A stretch of 64,000 nucleotides of DNA, taken from contig NZ_CP065958.1 of the NCBI RefSeq assembly GCF_041270065.1, positions 4,092,001 through 4,156,000 on the forward strand, given 5' to 3'. Below, one piece after another: positions 34,412 to 44,400 of this stretch. This DNA is from Streptomyces fradiae. GTDB taxonomy: Bacteria > Actinomycetota > Actinomycetes > Streptomycetales > Streptomycetaceae. The translations under genes and the position numbers were made by a program. Within the stretch, counting starts at the first letter, position 1, and the number at the start of each line of letters is the position of its first letter. Below the pieces are notes generated by a model. The model worked only from the letters and a program-made list of their open reading frames with translations. It made no database searches and was not told the DNA's origin.

Positions 34412-34600
34412 TCACAGGCTGTGGACGAACGTCGCCCATGCGGCGCGGTCGAAGACGACAGCAGGGCCCTCCGGGGCCTTGCTGTCACGTACGGGGACGA
34501 GGTCGGGGAATCCGGGGGCGACTTCGATGCAGTTTCCGCCGTTGTCCCCGCTGTAGCTGCTCTTGATCCAGATCGCCGCGCTCAGATCGTGCCGTTCCAT
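34412..34600 (-). CDS. DUF397 protein
   Basis: 62 aa with the family pattern AIWIKSSYSGDNGGNCIEVAPGF...VPVRDSKAPEGPAVVFDRAAWATFV. DUF397 proteins are near-universal partners of DUF5753 HTH regulators in Streptomyces, as here, and some BldB/WhiJ-like pairs affect development. It lies downstream of the HTH gene and overlaps its extended 3' end by 116 bp in another frame. Confidence 0.92.
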   Translation of the reverse strand: MERHDLSAAIWIKSSYSGDNGGNCIEVAPGFPDLVPVRDSKAPEGPAVVFDRAAWATFVHSL

Positions 34601-35432
34601 GATGCCCGTACCCTTCCATCAAGTCGCTGATCAGCGTGGCGGATTCGCGGGCAGACAGAGCGTCAGCCCTCAGCCCATGATAGGTCCGGGCGTGCCGCGC
34701 CAAGGCGGCTGGATCATCGCTGAAGTGGCCGCTGTCGAGCGATTCCGAGTAGATCCATTCGTGCCCGTCAGACAGGCTGATCAGTGACATCGACGTGTTG
34801 GGACGGTGCAGTTCCGCGTCCTGGAACGGTGCCACCTGGACGAAGACGTTGGGGAGTCTGCCGACGTGCAGCAGGTGGGCGCACTGGGTGCGCATGACAT
34901 CGGCCCCACCGATCACGGTCTGCAGACAGCTCTCGTCCAGTACGACGGTGTACAGCGGGCCGTCCTCCGAAAGGAAGCGTTGCTGGCGGCTCAACCTGGC
35001 ACGTACGCGTTCGTCCAACTCCTCGCCGCTGATGGCGCGAGCGAACAGGGCATGTGCGTACTCCGGTGCCTGGAGCAGGCCAGGCATGACCCCAACCTGG
35101 TACTCGTGCAGGGCCACCGCCTTCGCGTCCATCTCCGCCCGCCGCTCGAACCAGTCCGGATGCTGCACCTCCGGGTACCAGTCGATCCGCTCCCACAGGT
35201 GGAATAACTTCTGCCCCGTCCCCAGCACCCTGTCGCACGCCTTCGCGAACGTGTCCGTCGGCACCCGTTTCGCCGCTTCCACCTTCGCCACCTGCGACCG
35301 GTCGCACGGCACCTGCCGCGCCAACGCCTCCTGCGTCAGGCCCGCTGACTCCCTGTAGTGCCTGAGCAGTTCGCCGAACATCTCCGCCGTCGTCGCGGGC
35401 TCCACGCCCGCCTTCCCGCCCCGCTCGATCAT
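34485..35432 (-). CDS. XRE-family regulator with DUF5753 domain, unusual C-terminal extension
   Basis: 315 aa. The HTH at about 15-70 reads FGELLRHYRESAGLTQEALARQVPCDRSQVAKVEAAKRVP; the DUF5753 domain follows (EYQVGVMPGLLQAPEYAHALF...LYTVVLDESCLQTVIGG...FVQVAPFQDAELHRPNTSMSLISL). The domain normally ends near ESATLISDLMEGY, but here the frame stays open for about 40 more residues (Arg/Gln-rich) through the DUF397 gene. A lost stop codon or a frameshift is likely. GGGGGAG lies 6 nt before the ATG at 35432. The pair is divergent from the next small gene. Confidence 0.85.
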   Translation of the reverse strand: MIERGGKAGVEPATTAEMFGELLRHYRESAGLTQEALARQVPCDRSQVAKVEAAKRVPTDTFAKACDRVLGTGQKLFHLWERIDWYPEVQHPDWFERRAEMDAKAVALHEYQVGVMPGLLQAPEYAHALFARAISGEELDERVRARLSRQQRFLSEDGPLYTVVLDESCLQTVIGGADVMRTQCAHLLHVGRLPNVFVQVAPFQDAELHRPNTSMSLISLSDGHEWIYSESLDSGHFSDDPAALARHARTYHGLRADALSARESATLISDLMEGYGHHGTARSERGDLDQEQLQRGQRRKLHRSRPRIPRPRPRT

Positions 35433-35567
35433 CCGAACTCCCCCTCGTGACAGCAGCCCTTGCCACGCGATCAGCGTTGTGGCCGCCCTCTCCATTGAGC
35501 AACGCTGGGAGCACACAGAGTAATCGCCCGATCGGGTGATCGAGTGGGTCATGGGAGGAACGGCGAC

Positions 35568-35996
35568 ATGGCAGGGTGCACGGGCGGCGGCGGCAGCGCG
35601 TACGAGGGGCCGGAGCGGGGGGACTTTCTGTATGACGTGGTGGCGCGGAAGGTGGGGGAGTACCGGGGGTCGGCCGGGCCGTACGCGATGTTGCGGCCGA
35701 TCGGAGGCGGGCGGGAGTGGCAGGCGGATCCGGAGAAGGTGCGGCCGGCCACGCGGGACGAGCGGATCACCGCCGGGGTGCGGGCCGTGAACGAGCGGGC
35801 GAGCGCGGCGTACGAGCTGATGCGCCCGCCCGCGCCCGTTCCGAGCTGCGCCGAGTGCGACGAGCTCGCGGTCTCCCGGGCCGCCGCCCGGGAGCGGTTC
35901 GACTGGAGCGCGGAGACCGACGCGAACGTCCTCCTCCGCCGTCACCAGGCCGACCTTCATCCACTCCGGGAAAATCCCGTGCCCCCGCTTACCTAG
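35568..35996 (+). CDS. Hypothetical protein divergent from the XRE regulator
   Basis: 142 aa. It contains GDFLYDVVARKVGEYRGSAGPYAMLRPI and a CAECDE cysteine pair; no known domain. GGAGGA lies 8 nt before the ATG at 35568. The divergent gap with the XRE gene contains CCCGATCGGG, a 10-bp palindrome that may be a regulator site. Confidence 0.65.
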   Translation: MAGCTGGGGSAYEGPERGDFLYDVVARKVGEYRGSAGPYAMLRPIGGGREWQADPEKVRPATRDERITAGVRAVNERASAAYELMRPPAPVPSCAECDELAVSRAAARERFDWSAETDANVLLRRHQADLHPLRENPVPPLT

Positions 35997-36009
35997 GGGT
36001 GTTAGCTTT

Positions 36010-36030
36010 CTTCCTAGGAATCCTAGGAAG
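36010..36030 (+). promoter_or_regulatory. Operator of the TetR/hydrolase operon
   Basis: A perfect 21-bp palindrome, arms CTTCCTAGGA and TCCTAGGAAG around a central A, 15 bp before the TetR start. A third CCTAGG sits at 35992-35997. TTAGCT at 36002-36007 may be the -10. Confidence 0.7.
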
Positions 36031-36045
36031 GAGCCCCCGCGAGCC

Positions 36046-36621
36046 ATGGTCCGAGCCGGAATCACCCCCGACCTCCTCGTCCGCGCTGCCGCCGAACTGG
36101 CCGACGAGGCCGGGGGGATCGAGAAGGTCACCGTCTCGGCGCTCGCGCGCCGCTTCGGAGTCAAGGACGCGAGCCTGTACTCGCACATCAAGAACCTCCG
36201 CGATCTGCGCGTCCGGCTCGCCCTCCTCGCCTCGCACGAGATGAACGAGGCCATCGGCGCCGCCGTGGCCGGCCGCTCCGGGCGGGACGCGCTGGTCGGC
36301 TTCGCCGACGCCTACCGGGACTACGCCCTCGCCCACCCCGGCCGGTACGCGGCCACCCAGCAGCGGATCGAGCTCGACGAGGTCCAGGACACCGCCGTCT
36401 TCCAGCGGGCGGTCGAGCTGACGTACGGGATGTTGCGCGGCTACGGCCTCGGCGAGCCCGACCTCACCGACGCGGGACGCCTTCTCCGTGCCACCTTCCA
36501 CGGGTTCATCCACATCGAGCTGAGCGGCGGCTTCCAGCACACCCGGCCCGTCGCCGCCTCCTGGGCGCGCTCGCTCGACGCCCTGCACACCACACTCGAG
36601 AACTGGGGGAGCCAGAAATGA
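36046..36621 (+). CDS. TetR-family regulator (WHG-type C-terminal domain)
   Basis: 191 aa. The HTH is LVRAAAELADEAGGIEKVTVSALARRFGVKDASLYSHIKNLRDLRVRL. The C-terminal region (FADAYRDYALAHPGRYAATQ...LLRATFHGFIHIELSGGFQ) is the WHG type. It probably represses its own operon through the palindrome just upstream. Its stop overlaps the hydrolase start by 4 bp. Confidence 0.9.
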   Translation: MVRAGITPDLLVRAAAELADEAGGIEKVTVSALARRFGVKDASLYSHIKNLRDLRVRLALLASHEMNEAIGAAVAGRSGRDALVGFADAYRDYALAHPGRYAATQQRIELDEVQDTAVFQRAVELTYGMLRGYGLGEPDLTDAGRLLRATFHGFIHIELSGGFQHTRPVAASWARSLDALHTTLENWGSQK

Positions 36622-37451
36622 ACGACATCGGCCATGTGAAGGTGCCCGGCGCCACCCTCCGCTACGAATCCCGCGGCAGCGGGCCCGTCCTCCTCCTCAT
36701 CCCCGGCGGCGCGGGCGACGCCGGGCTGTTCGAGGGGATGGCCGACCAGCTCGCGGACGCCGGGCACACCGTGGTCTCGTACGACCAGCGCGGGCTCTCG
36801 CGCAGCCCGCTGGACGGGCCGCTCGCCGACCAGCGGGTCGAGGAGTGGGGTGCGGACGCGCTCGCGGTCGTGGACGCCGTCACACCCGACCAGCCCGCGT
36901 ACGTCTTCGGCAGCAGCTCCGGCGCCATCGTCGGCCTCGCGCTGCTCGCCGCCCGGCCCGACCGGGTGCGCCGGCTCGTCGCCCACGAGCCGCCGCTCGT
37001 GGAGCTGCTCGCCGACCCCGCCCCGTACCGCGACCACTTCGCCGAGGTGCGCGAGCTGCACCGTACGAAGGGGCTCGCGACGGCCATGGCCCGGTTCGCG
37101 GAGACGCCGGACGGACGGAAGCCCGAGAGGGAGCACGAGTCGGCCGAACTGCCGCCCTCCATCCGGCCGATGGCCGCCCGCATGGGGGCCAACATGCCCG
37201 TCTTCCTGGAGCACGTGCTCTGCCCCTTCTCCTCCTCCGCACCCGACCTCGACGGGCTGCGCGCCGCCGCCGGGAAGTTGATCCTGGGCGTCGGGCGGGA
37301 GTCGGCGGGTCAGGAGGCCCTGGTCGGTCCGTCCCGGCGGATCGCGGAGCTGACCGGGGCGGAGATCATCGAGTTCCCTGGCGGGCACGTCGGCTGCGTC
37401 GAGCACCCGGAGGAGTTCGCGGAGCTGCTGCTCACTGCCATGCGGCCGTGA
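36618..37451 (+). CDS. Alpha/beta hydrolase
   Basis: 277 aa. LLLIPGGAGDAGLFEGMADQLADAG is the oxyanion region, FGSSSGAIVGLALLAARPDRV the Ser nucleophile (GSSSGA, a variant elbow) and GGHVGCVEHPEEFAELL the catalytic His region. Translationally coupled to the TetR gene (ATGA), so it is the likely target of that repressor. Substrate unknown. It overlaps the convergent lipoprotein gene by 20 bp. Confidence 0.88.
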   Translation: MNDIGHVKVPGATLRYESRGSGPVLLLIPGGAGDAGLFEGMADQLADAGHTVVSYDQRGLSRSPLDGPLADQRVEEWGADALAVVDAVTPDQPAYVFGSSSGAIVGLALLAARPDRVRRLVAHEPPLVELLADPAPYRDHFAEVRELHRTKGLATAMARFAETPDGRKPEREHESAELPPSIRPMAARMGANMPVFLEHVLCPFSSSAPDLDGLRAAAGKLILGVGRESAGQEALVGPSRRIAELTGAEIIEFPGGHVGCVEHPEEFAELLLTAMRP

Positions 37452-38184
37452 CCTTCTGCGTGTCCACGTGCATGCCGAGCGGCACCCGCCACGAGTCCAC
37501 ACAGACGGTGTACGTCTGGGTGCGGGTGGCCCCGGCCTGGATCGGGGCGGGGAGTGACTGGCTCGACGTGAGGGTTGCCCAGTCGATGCCGAGCGCGCCG
37601 ATGACGTGTGTGGCGAAGGTGACCGTGCCCGAACGGGCCGCCGTGCCACCGGTGTTGCGGAAGGTGAGGGTGACGTTCTCGCACCAGCGCTTGTCGGTGT
37701 CGGTGAGTACGGGCGCGGAGAGCGTGAGCAGGGCGGGCTCGGGAGCCGGCGCCGGGGGTTTGGTGGGCGGCGGCGCCGTGGTCGTCGGCGCGGGGGCCGG
37801 CGCTGACGTCGTCGGCGGCTTCGCGGGCGTCGCGGGCGTGGTCGCCGGGTTTCCCGGGGTACGGGGCGGGGCCGGCGCGCCGCTGACCGGGGGCGGCGCC
37901 GTGGCCGTACCGCCCGGCACCGTACCCGTACGACTTCCTGTGCCGCCCGACGGTCGTGGCGACGGGCGGGAGGTGCTGGAGGTGAGGTCCGGGCCGGTGG
38001 CCTTCGGGTCCAGGGGGACGAGGGTGACCGTGCCGGAGGGCGGCACCGCGCCCTTGGGGCCGGACTGGCCGGCGCCGACCGCCGCGTAACCCTCGCCGTC
38101 GTCGCTGCCGCCGCACGCGGTCAGCGCCCCGCCGAGGCAGAGCGCGACCACCACAAGTCCCGGCTGTCGCTTCCGTCGCCACAT
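37432..38184 (-). CDS. Secreted lipoprotein with Pro/Thr-rich linker
   Basis: 250 aa. A signal peptide with lipobox LTAC (VVVALCLGGALTACGG) predicts lipidation at Cys24. A long Pro/Thr/Ala-rich linker (about 70-150) leads to a C-terminal beta-rich domain with two cysteines (RWCENVTLTFRNTGGTAARSGTVTF ... YTVCVDSWRVPLG), similar to bacterial Ig-like or CARDB-like modules. Function unknown. It lies 50 bp downstream of the sigma factor gene in the same direction. Confidence 0.82.
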   Translation of the reverse strand: MWRRKRQPGLVVVALCLGGALTACGGSDDGEGYAAVGAGQSGPKGAVPPSGTVTLVPLDPKATGPDLTSSTSRPSPRPSGGTGSRTGTVPGGTATAPPPVSGAPAPPRTPGNPATTPATPAKPPTTSAPAPAPTTTAPPPTKPPAPAPEPALLTLSAPVLTDTDKRWCENVTLTFRNTGGTAARSGTVTFATHVIGALGIDWATLTSSQSLPAPIQAGATRTQTYTVCVDSWRVPLGMHVDTQKVTAAWQ

Positions 38185-38234
38185 GGCGTCAGTGTGTCTG
38201 ACCCTGTGTCAGCGAGGAAGGGAAACGCGGAACT

Positions 38235-39284
38235 TCAGTCCGCGATCAGGCCCTCGCGCAGCTGCGCCAGCGTCCGCGTAAGCAGCCGGGACACGTGCAT
38301 CTGCGAGATGCCGACCTCCTCGCCGATCTGCGACTGGGTCATGTTGGCGAAGAAGCGCAGCATGATGATCTGCCGCTCCCGGGGCGGGAGTTTGGCGAGC
38401 AGCGGCTTCAGCGACTCGCGGTACTCGACGCCCTCCAGGGCCGTGTCCTCGTAGCCGAGGCGGTCGGCGAGGGAGCCCTCGCCGCCGTCGTCCTCGGGGG
38501 ACGGGGAGTCGAGGGAGGAGGCGGTGTACGCGTTGCCGACGGCGAGGCCGTCGACCACGTCCTCCTCCGACACCCCGAGCACCGCGGCGAGTTCGGGCAC
38601 CGTCGGGGAGCGGTCGAGCTTCTGCGAGAGCTCGTCGCTGGCCTTGGTGAGGGCGAGCCGCAGCTCCTGGAGCCGGCGCGGCACGCGCACCGACCACGAG
38701 GTGTCGCGGAAGAAGCGCTTGATCTCGCCGACGACGGTCGGCATGGCGAACGTCGGGAATTCCACGCCGCGTTCGCAGTCGAAGCGGTCGATCGCCTTGA
38801 TCAGGCCGATGGTGCCGACCTGGACGATGTCCTCCATCGGCTCGTTGCGGGAGCGGAAGCGGGCCGCCGCGTAGCGCACGAGGGGGAGGTTGAGCTCGAT
38901 GAGGGTGTCGCGGACGTAGGTCCGCTCGGGGCTGTCCGCGGCGGCGCCCTCGTCGTCCAGGGCGCGCAGCCGCAGGAAGAGGGAGCGGGAGAGGGTGCGG
39001 GTGTCGAGGGCCTCCGGCGCGACGGCGGGCTGTGTGACGGCGTTCTCCGCGACGGGAGTTGAGCCCGTGGCCGGGTCGGCGGCCACGTCCGTCGTGGTCG
39101 CGTCCGTGGTCGCGTCCGTCCTGGCCACCTCCGTCGTGCCCGCCAGGTCCGGCGTGGCCTCGGCCGTCGTTACGCCCTCCGCCGTCGAGCGGTCGGCGGC
39201 GGTCGGCGCCGTCGTCTGCGTGGGCATGGGCGTGAGCGTGGGCGTGAGCGTGAGCACCTTCGAGCTGCCCTGTTCTGCGGACAT
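38235..39284 (-). CDS. sigN: RNA polymerase sigma factor, SigB/SigF family (probable SigN)
   Basis: 349 aa. A disordered Thr/Ala-rich N-terminus of about 95 residues precedes the sigma-70 core: region 2 ([65 protein letters not shown]), region 3, and region 4 ([37 protein letters not shown]). These are group 3 sigma factors for stress and development in Streptomyces. The position immediately downstream of sigF matches sigN as I recall it in S. coelicolor; the symbol is by synteny. AAGGGGGTGGC lies just before the ATG. Normally controlled by anti-sigma/anti-anti-sigma partners, none of which is in this window. Confidence 0.85.
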   Translation of the reverse strand: MSAEQGSSKVLTLTPTLTPMPTQTTAPTAADRSTAEGVTTAEATPDLAGTTEVARTDATTDATTTDVAADPATGSTPVAENAVTQPAVAPEALDTRTLSRSLFLRLRALDDEGAAADSPERTYVRDTLIELNLPLVRYAAARFRSRNEPMEDIVQVGTIGLIKAIDRFDCERGVEFPTFAMPTVVGEIKRFFRDTSWSVRVPRRLQELRLALTKASDELSQKLDRSPTVPELAAVLGVSEEDVVDGLAVGNAYTASSLDSPSPEDDGGEGSLADRLGYEDTALEGVEYRESLKPLLAKLPPRERQIIMLRFFANMTQSQIGEEVGISQMHVSRLLTRTLAQLREGLIAD

Positions 39285-39352
39285 GCCACCCCCTTTGAGG
39301 TCGCGGACGGTCGTGGTGGCCACGACCATCTGAGGAACGCAGCCTCCACCTG

Positions 39353-39379
39353 AATACCGGAGGCGGGGCTGCGCCAAAC
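39353..39379 (-). promoter_or_regulatory. Possible SigB-type promoter of the sigN gene
   Basis: On the minus strand GTTTGG and, 15-17 nt later, CGGTATT resemble the GTTT / GGGTAT elements recognised by SigB/SigF-type sigma factors, about 70 bp before the start. This would permit control by a related sigma factor. Weak evidence. Confidence 0.3.
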
Positions 39380-39520
39380 GCGGTTCCAGCAGAATGTCAC
39401 ATGTCGGCAACGCGCTGTAGTGACTTGTCGACATGACGCCGGTGAATATCCGCAGGAAACAAGGGGTGTGCGGCATTTGGGATGGTGCAAAACCGCCCGG
39501 AAACGGTCTACCCGTTCTGG

Positions 39521-40399
39521 TTACGCCTCGATCCGATTTGCGGATCTCAATCGGGCGAAGCTGCGGGCGAGGAGCCTTGACACGTGCATCTGCGAGACAC
39601 CGAGCTCCTGGCTGATCTGAGACTGGGTCAGGTTGCTGTAGTAGCGCAGCATCAGGATCCGCTGCTCGCGCTCGGGGAGCTGGACGAGCAGATGCCGTAC
39701 GAGATCGCGGTGTTCGACGCCGGCGAGCGCGGGGTCCTCGTACCCGAGGCGGTCGAGCAGGCCGGGCAGCCCGTCGCCCTCCTGGGCCGCCTCCAGGGAG
39801 GTGGCGTGGTAGGAGCGGCCGGCCTCGATGCAGGCGAGCACCTCGTCCTCGCCGATCTTGAGGCGTTCGGCGATCTCGGCGGTGGTGGGGGACCGGCCGT
39901 GGGCCGTGGTCAGGTCCTCGGTGGCGCCGTTGACCTGGACCCACAACTCGTGGAGCCGGCGCGGGACATGGACGGTGCGGACGTTGTCCCGGAAGTAGCG
40001 CTTGATCTCGCCGACGACGGTCGGCATCGCGAAGGTCGGGAACTGGACGCCGCGGTCCGGGTCGAAGCGGTCGATCGCGTTGATCAGGCCGATGGTGCCG
40101 ACCTGGACCACGTCCTCCATCGGCTCGTTGCGGCTGCGGAAGCGGGCGGCGGCGTAGCGGACGAGGGGGAGGTTGGCCTCGATCAGGGCCCCGCGGACGC
40201 GGTGGTGCTCGGCGGTGCCCGGCTCCAGCTTCTTGAGCTCGCCGAAGAGCACCTGGGTGAGGGCGCGGGTGTCGGCGCCGCGGGTGCTCTGGGGGCGGGG
40301 GCGCGGGGGTTCCGGGGGGTGGGGAGCCGTCTCCGCGGGCCCGGCCTCGTTCTGGGGCTGGGGCGGGACTTGAGGCGCTGCACTGGCCGGCACGTTCAC
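39521..40399 (-). CDS. sigF: RNA polymerase sigma factor SigF
   Basis: 292 aa. A Pro/Gln-rich N-terminus is followed by [73 protein letters not shown] and region 4 [28 protein letters not shown]; this matches Streptomyces SigF, needed for spore maturation and pigmentation. GTG start at 40399 with AAGGGGTGGC just upstream, the same leader as the downstream paralogue. It is 236 bp upstream of the sigN-like gene; the two are about 60 percent alike over the core by eye and look like an old tandem duplication. Confidence 0.88.
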   Translation of the reverse strand: MNVPASAAPQVPPQPQNEAGPAETAPHPPEPPRPRPQSTRGADTRALTQVLFGELKKLEPGTAEHHRVRGALIEANLPLVRYAAARFRSRNEPMEDVVQVGTIGLINAIDRFDPDRGVQFPTFAMPTVVGEIKRYFRDNVRTVHVPRRLHELWVQVNGATEDLTTAHGRSPTTAEIAERLKIGEDEVLACIEAGRSYHATSLEAAQEGDGLPGLLDRLGYEDPALAGVEHRDLVRHLLVQLPEREQRILMLRYYSNLTQSQISQELGVSQMHVSRLLARSFARLRSANRIEA

Positions 40400-40522
40400 G
40401 CCACCCCTTCACGTCAACTTCGGTCGACTCATCCGTCAAAAGCGGTCATAGCATCACAAGACATGTCCACTGTGTGCAAGCACCGCATAGCGACGTGTTG
40501 GGGGTGGGCGTGCGGGGTAAGC

Positions 40523-40560
40523 ATTCGGGCCCCCCGCCGGTGTCGGCGAGGGGCCCGAAT
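40523..40560. terminator. Hairpin between the Dabb gene and sigF
   Basis: ATTCGGGCCCC / GGGGCCCGAAT, a perfect 11-bp stem with an inner GCCG/CGGC stem, 26 bp after the Dabb stop. Confidence 0.75.
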
Positions 40561-40585
40561 GGGGGGCGAAGCGTTGGCGAGGAGG

Positions 40586-40885
40586 TCAGCCCTCGATCTC
40601 GTAGTCGGCGATGACCCACGTGGAGAACTCGCGCCACATGCCCACGCCCGCCTGGTGCGCGGGGTGGTCCAGGTAGCGCTGCAGGGCGTCGCGGTCGGCG
40701 ACGGCGGAATTGATGGCGAAGTCGTACGCGATCGGCCGGTCGGTGATGTTCCAGTCGCACTCCCAGAACTTCAGCTCCGGAATCTGCGTACCGAGGGCGC
40801 GGAAGGCCTCGACGCCGGCGACGACGCGCGGCTCGTCGCGCTGCACGCCGTCGTTGAGCTTGAAGAGGACCAGATGGCGGATCAC
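40586..40885 (-). CDS. Dabb-domain (stress-responsive A/B barrel) protein
   Basis: 99 aa dimeric ferredoxin-like fold: MIRHLVLFKLNDGVQRDEPRVVAGVEAFRALGTQIPELKFWECDWN, then ALQRYLDHPAHQAGVGMWREFSTWVIADYE. Function of this family is mostly unknown; a few members are cyclases. The small membrane-protein gene lies 9 bp upstream in the same direction, so they are probably co-transcribed. Confidence 0.88.
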   Translation of the reverse strand: MIRHLVLFKLNDGVQRDEPRVVAGVEAFRALGTQIPELKFWECDWNITDRPIAYDFAINSAVADRDALQRYLDHPAHQAGVGMWREFSTWVIADYEIEG

Positions 40886-40894
40886 TGTCGTCTC

Positions 40895-41059
40895 CTAATT
40901 CACGAGCTCGGTCATGAACTGACCCACTCCTTGAGCGGCGCTCGATATTCCCTCGAACCCTACCTGGACGAGGTCCGCCGCCCGGGCCGGGGACGTGATG
41001 ATCGTGTACAGCACAAAGACCACGACCGCATAGAGCGCGATCTTCTTCGCCTGCGCCAT
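40895..41059 (-). CDS. Small membrane protein
   Basis: 54 aa. An N-terminal helix KKIALYAVVVFVLYTIITSPARA serves as a membrane anchor or signal sequence, followed by an amphipathic segment (DLVQVGFEGISSAAQGVGQFMTELV). Unknown function. GGGGAGGG lies about 10 nt before the ATG. Upstream of the Dabb gene. Confidence 0.72.
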   Translation of the reverse strand: MAQAKKIALYAVVVFVLYTIITSPARAADLVQVGFEGISSAAQGVGQFMTELVN

Positions 41060-41318
41060 CCGTCTGCCCTCCCCTAGAGCCGCCCCTGAGCGGTCGCCGA
41101 GTCTAGCCGAGCCGTTGTTTGCACGGCCTTTATGGACCAAGGGCCCGTGGATCGGGGTCTTTCGCCGACCCCCGGAAGGGTGGCGGAGGCGCAGGATGGA
41201 TGTCGAGCCCGGCGGATCTGGCAGGAATCCGCGGGGCTGAGGAACCGGCCCTCACTGCGGGGTCCCGCGCCGCGAGCTTCCCCCTGACTGCGGCGCAGGA
41301 CTTGCAGGGACGGTTCTC

Positions 41319-41359
41319 ATCGGGGGGAGCGGCTTGTCCCCCCGATGCCGCTCCCCCCG
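41319..41359 (+). promoter_or_regulatory. Mutually exclusive hairpins upstream of the STAND gene
   Basis: ATCGGGGGG (41319-41327) can pair with CCCCCCGAT (41338-41346). The overlapping CGGGGGGAGCGGC (41321-41333) can instead pair over 13 bp with GCCGCTCCCCCCG (41347-41359). The two folds compete, as in attenuators. It lies in the 360-bp gap before the STAND gene. Confidence 0.45.
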
Positions 41360-41419
41360 GCCGAACCCCTCCGGCGCAGCCCTTTATGCATGGCATGTGC
41401 ATGGCTACGCTGCGGATGT

Positions 41420-44400
41420 GTGACGAGCACTCCTGAGGACGACGAGTCCGAGTACGGATACGGGAGCGGGGAGCCCGCCCGCGCGTACGCCTCCGGCCGC
41501 GACATGTACGTCGCCGAGGGCGACTTCCACCTCTACGTCCAGGACCCCGACGGCTCCGAGACGCACCTCACCGACGGGCCGGTCACCGATGACGACTGCC
41601 CCTACCCCGGACTCGCCGCCTTCACCGCCGACCGGGCCGACCACTACTTCGGCCGCACCCGGCTGCGTACCGAACTCTGCGAACGGCTCGCCGAGTGCCA
41701 TGCCGCCCGCACCCCGCTGGTCGTCGTCGCCCCCTCCGGCGCCGGCAAGACCTCGCTGCTCCAGGCCGGTCTGTGGCAGGACCTCGACCGCGCCCGCGTC
41801 CCGGTGCCCGGCGCGCGCCACTGGCCCCGGCTGCTGGTCACCCCTACGGCCCACCCCGTACGGGAACTGACCGCCCGGCTCGCGGAACTCGACGCCCTCC
41901 CGGACCCGGACGTCGACTCAGCCGATTTAGGTGAGCTCACCCGGCACTTACGGAGGAAGCTCGGCCCCGGCGGGCGCGTCCTGCTCGTCGTCGACCAGGC
42001 CGAGGAACTCTTCACCCTCTGCACCGACCCCGCCGAACGACAGGCCTTCACCGATCTCCTCGCCCGTCTCGCCGACCCGGGCGGAAGGGACACCGCCCCA
42101 CTCGCCCTCGTCGTGCTCGCCCTGCGCGCCGACTTCTACGCCCACTGCGCCGAGCTGCCCTGGCTGCGCGCCGCCGTCCAGAACGGGCAGCTGCTCCTCG
42201 GCCCGCTGTCCCGCGAGGAACTCCTCGACGCCATCCGCCTGCCCGCCCGCGCGGCCGGCCTCCGGCTGGAACCCGGCCTTGTCGACCTCCTCGTCTCCGA
42301 CTTCGGCGCCCGCCGCGGCCTCGTCGAGCCCGGCGCGCTCCCGCTGCTCGCGCACGCCCTGCGCGCCACCTGGCAGAACCGGCAGGGGCGGCTGCTCACC
42401 GTCGCCGGCTACACCGGCACTGGTGGGGTTGCGCACGCCCTCGGCAACAGCGCCGAGCAGGTGTACGAGGGGCTCGACGCGGCCGCCCAGCGCATCGCCC
42501 GGCGGCTCTTCCTCGGCCTGGTCGCCATCGGCGAGGACGGCGGTGAGGGCGGCCGTGACGGTGGCGGCTCCGGCGATGTCGGATCCGGCGGCGTCCTGGC
42601 CGACGGGCGGCGGCGGATCCGTCGCGACCAGCTGCTCGCCGGGGTGCCGGACCGGGAGGCGGCCGAGGAGGTCCTCGCCGCGTTCACCGCGCGCCGGCTC
42701 CTGGTCCAGGAGCGCGAGACGGTCTCGCTCACGCACGAGGCGCTGCTCACCGCCTGGCCCACCCTGCACGGCTGGATCAACGACGACCGGCCCCGCAACC
42801 TGCTCCTCCAGGACCTCGACGCCGCCGCCCGCTCCTGGCACGGCGCCGGCCGCGAGCCCGACGCGCTCTACCGGGGCAAGCCGCTCGACCGGGCCCTGGA
42901 GGCGGCGCCCGAGCCGTCGGACCCGGCCGAGGACGACCTGCTGCGGCGGGACTTCCTGAACGCCTCCGTCCGGCTGCGGAGACGTTCGGTACGGAAGCAG
43001 CGCCGGCTCGTCGCGGTCCTGGTCGCCCTCGCGCTGGTCGCCGGGACAGCGGCCTTCCTCGCCGTGCGCCAGAGCGGCACGGCCGAGACGGAACAGCGCG
43101 CCGCGCTCGCCGCCCGCATCACCGCCCAGGCCGACGGCCTCCGCACGGCGGACCCGGCGCTCGCGGTCCGGCTCGACCTGGTGGCGCACCGGCTGGCGCC
43201 GCGGCCGGCCACGACGATGAACCTGTACGCGGACGCCAACGCGGTGCTGCCGCGGCAGCTGGCCGGGTTCCGGCGCCAGGTGCTCGACACGGCCTTCCGC
43301 CCGGACGGCCGGGTGCTCGCCGCGGTGGATGTCGGGGGTGTGGTCAGGCTATGGGACGTCGCCGATCCGGCCCGGCCGCCCAGAGAGCTCGGTATGCCGC
43401 TCAAAGGCTGGATCGGGGGCGAGGTCGGGTTCAGTCCGGACGGCAGACTCCTCACCGCCACCTCCCCCTGGCGTTCGGCCGAGCTGTGGAACGTCACCGA
43501 TCCTGCCCGGCCCGTCCGCGTCGAGCTGCCGCTCGGCACGGCCAGCCGTGGCGGAGGCACGCTCGCCTTCGCCCTCGACGGCCGCACCCTCTTCGGCAGC
43601 AGCCCCCAGGGCCGGATGCTCGCGTGGAACGTGACCGACCCGGCGCGCCCTGTGCTGCTGCCCCGCTCGCCCCTTCCCGTGAACGGCGCCCCCAGGGCCT
43701 TCGGCCCGGACGGCCGCACTCTTGCCGGGACCAGCGGCGACTCCACCGTACGGATCTGGGACCTGGCCCACCCAGACCGCGCGCCCGCCGCCCTCGTACC
43801 GCCGAACGCGAGGGACACGCACCACCAGGTGGCGTACCGGCCCGACGGGCGCTATCTCGCGCTCTCCAACGGCAACCAGGTGTGGGTCTGGGACCTCGCC
43901 GACCCCGCCCGACCGCAGCGGATGCGCTACTACCTGCCGACCGCCGGGCCCGACGCCAACTCTCTGGCCTTCAGCCCGGACGGGCAGACGCTCGCCGTCG
44001 CCGACACCGCCCGGACCGTACGCCTGTGGAGCTTCGCCGACCCGGCGGCCCCCAAGGGGCGGCCGTCCCTGCCCATGCCCCCGTCCTCCGCCCGGGGACT
44101 GGCGTTCGCGCCGGATGGGCGCACCCTGGCCGCCGGCACGGACACCGGGCCCATCATGCTCTGGCGCCTGCCGGACGCGGGTCTCCCACCCGCCGCGTAC
44201 GACACCCGGACGCTCGCCTACGCCCCGGACGGGCGGCGCCTCGCCACCGGCGACGGCGACGGCACGGTCCGCCTGTGGAGCCTCGGCGATCCGACCGATC
44301 CAGCCCGTCGCTCCCGGGTCGTCGGCACCCTGTCCGCCGGTACGGGAGAGGTGGCTGCCCTGGCCTTCGGGCCGGACGGGCGCACCCTCACCGTGGGCTC

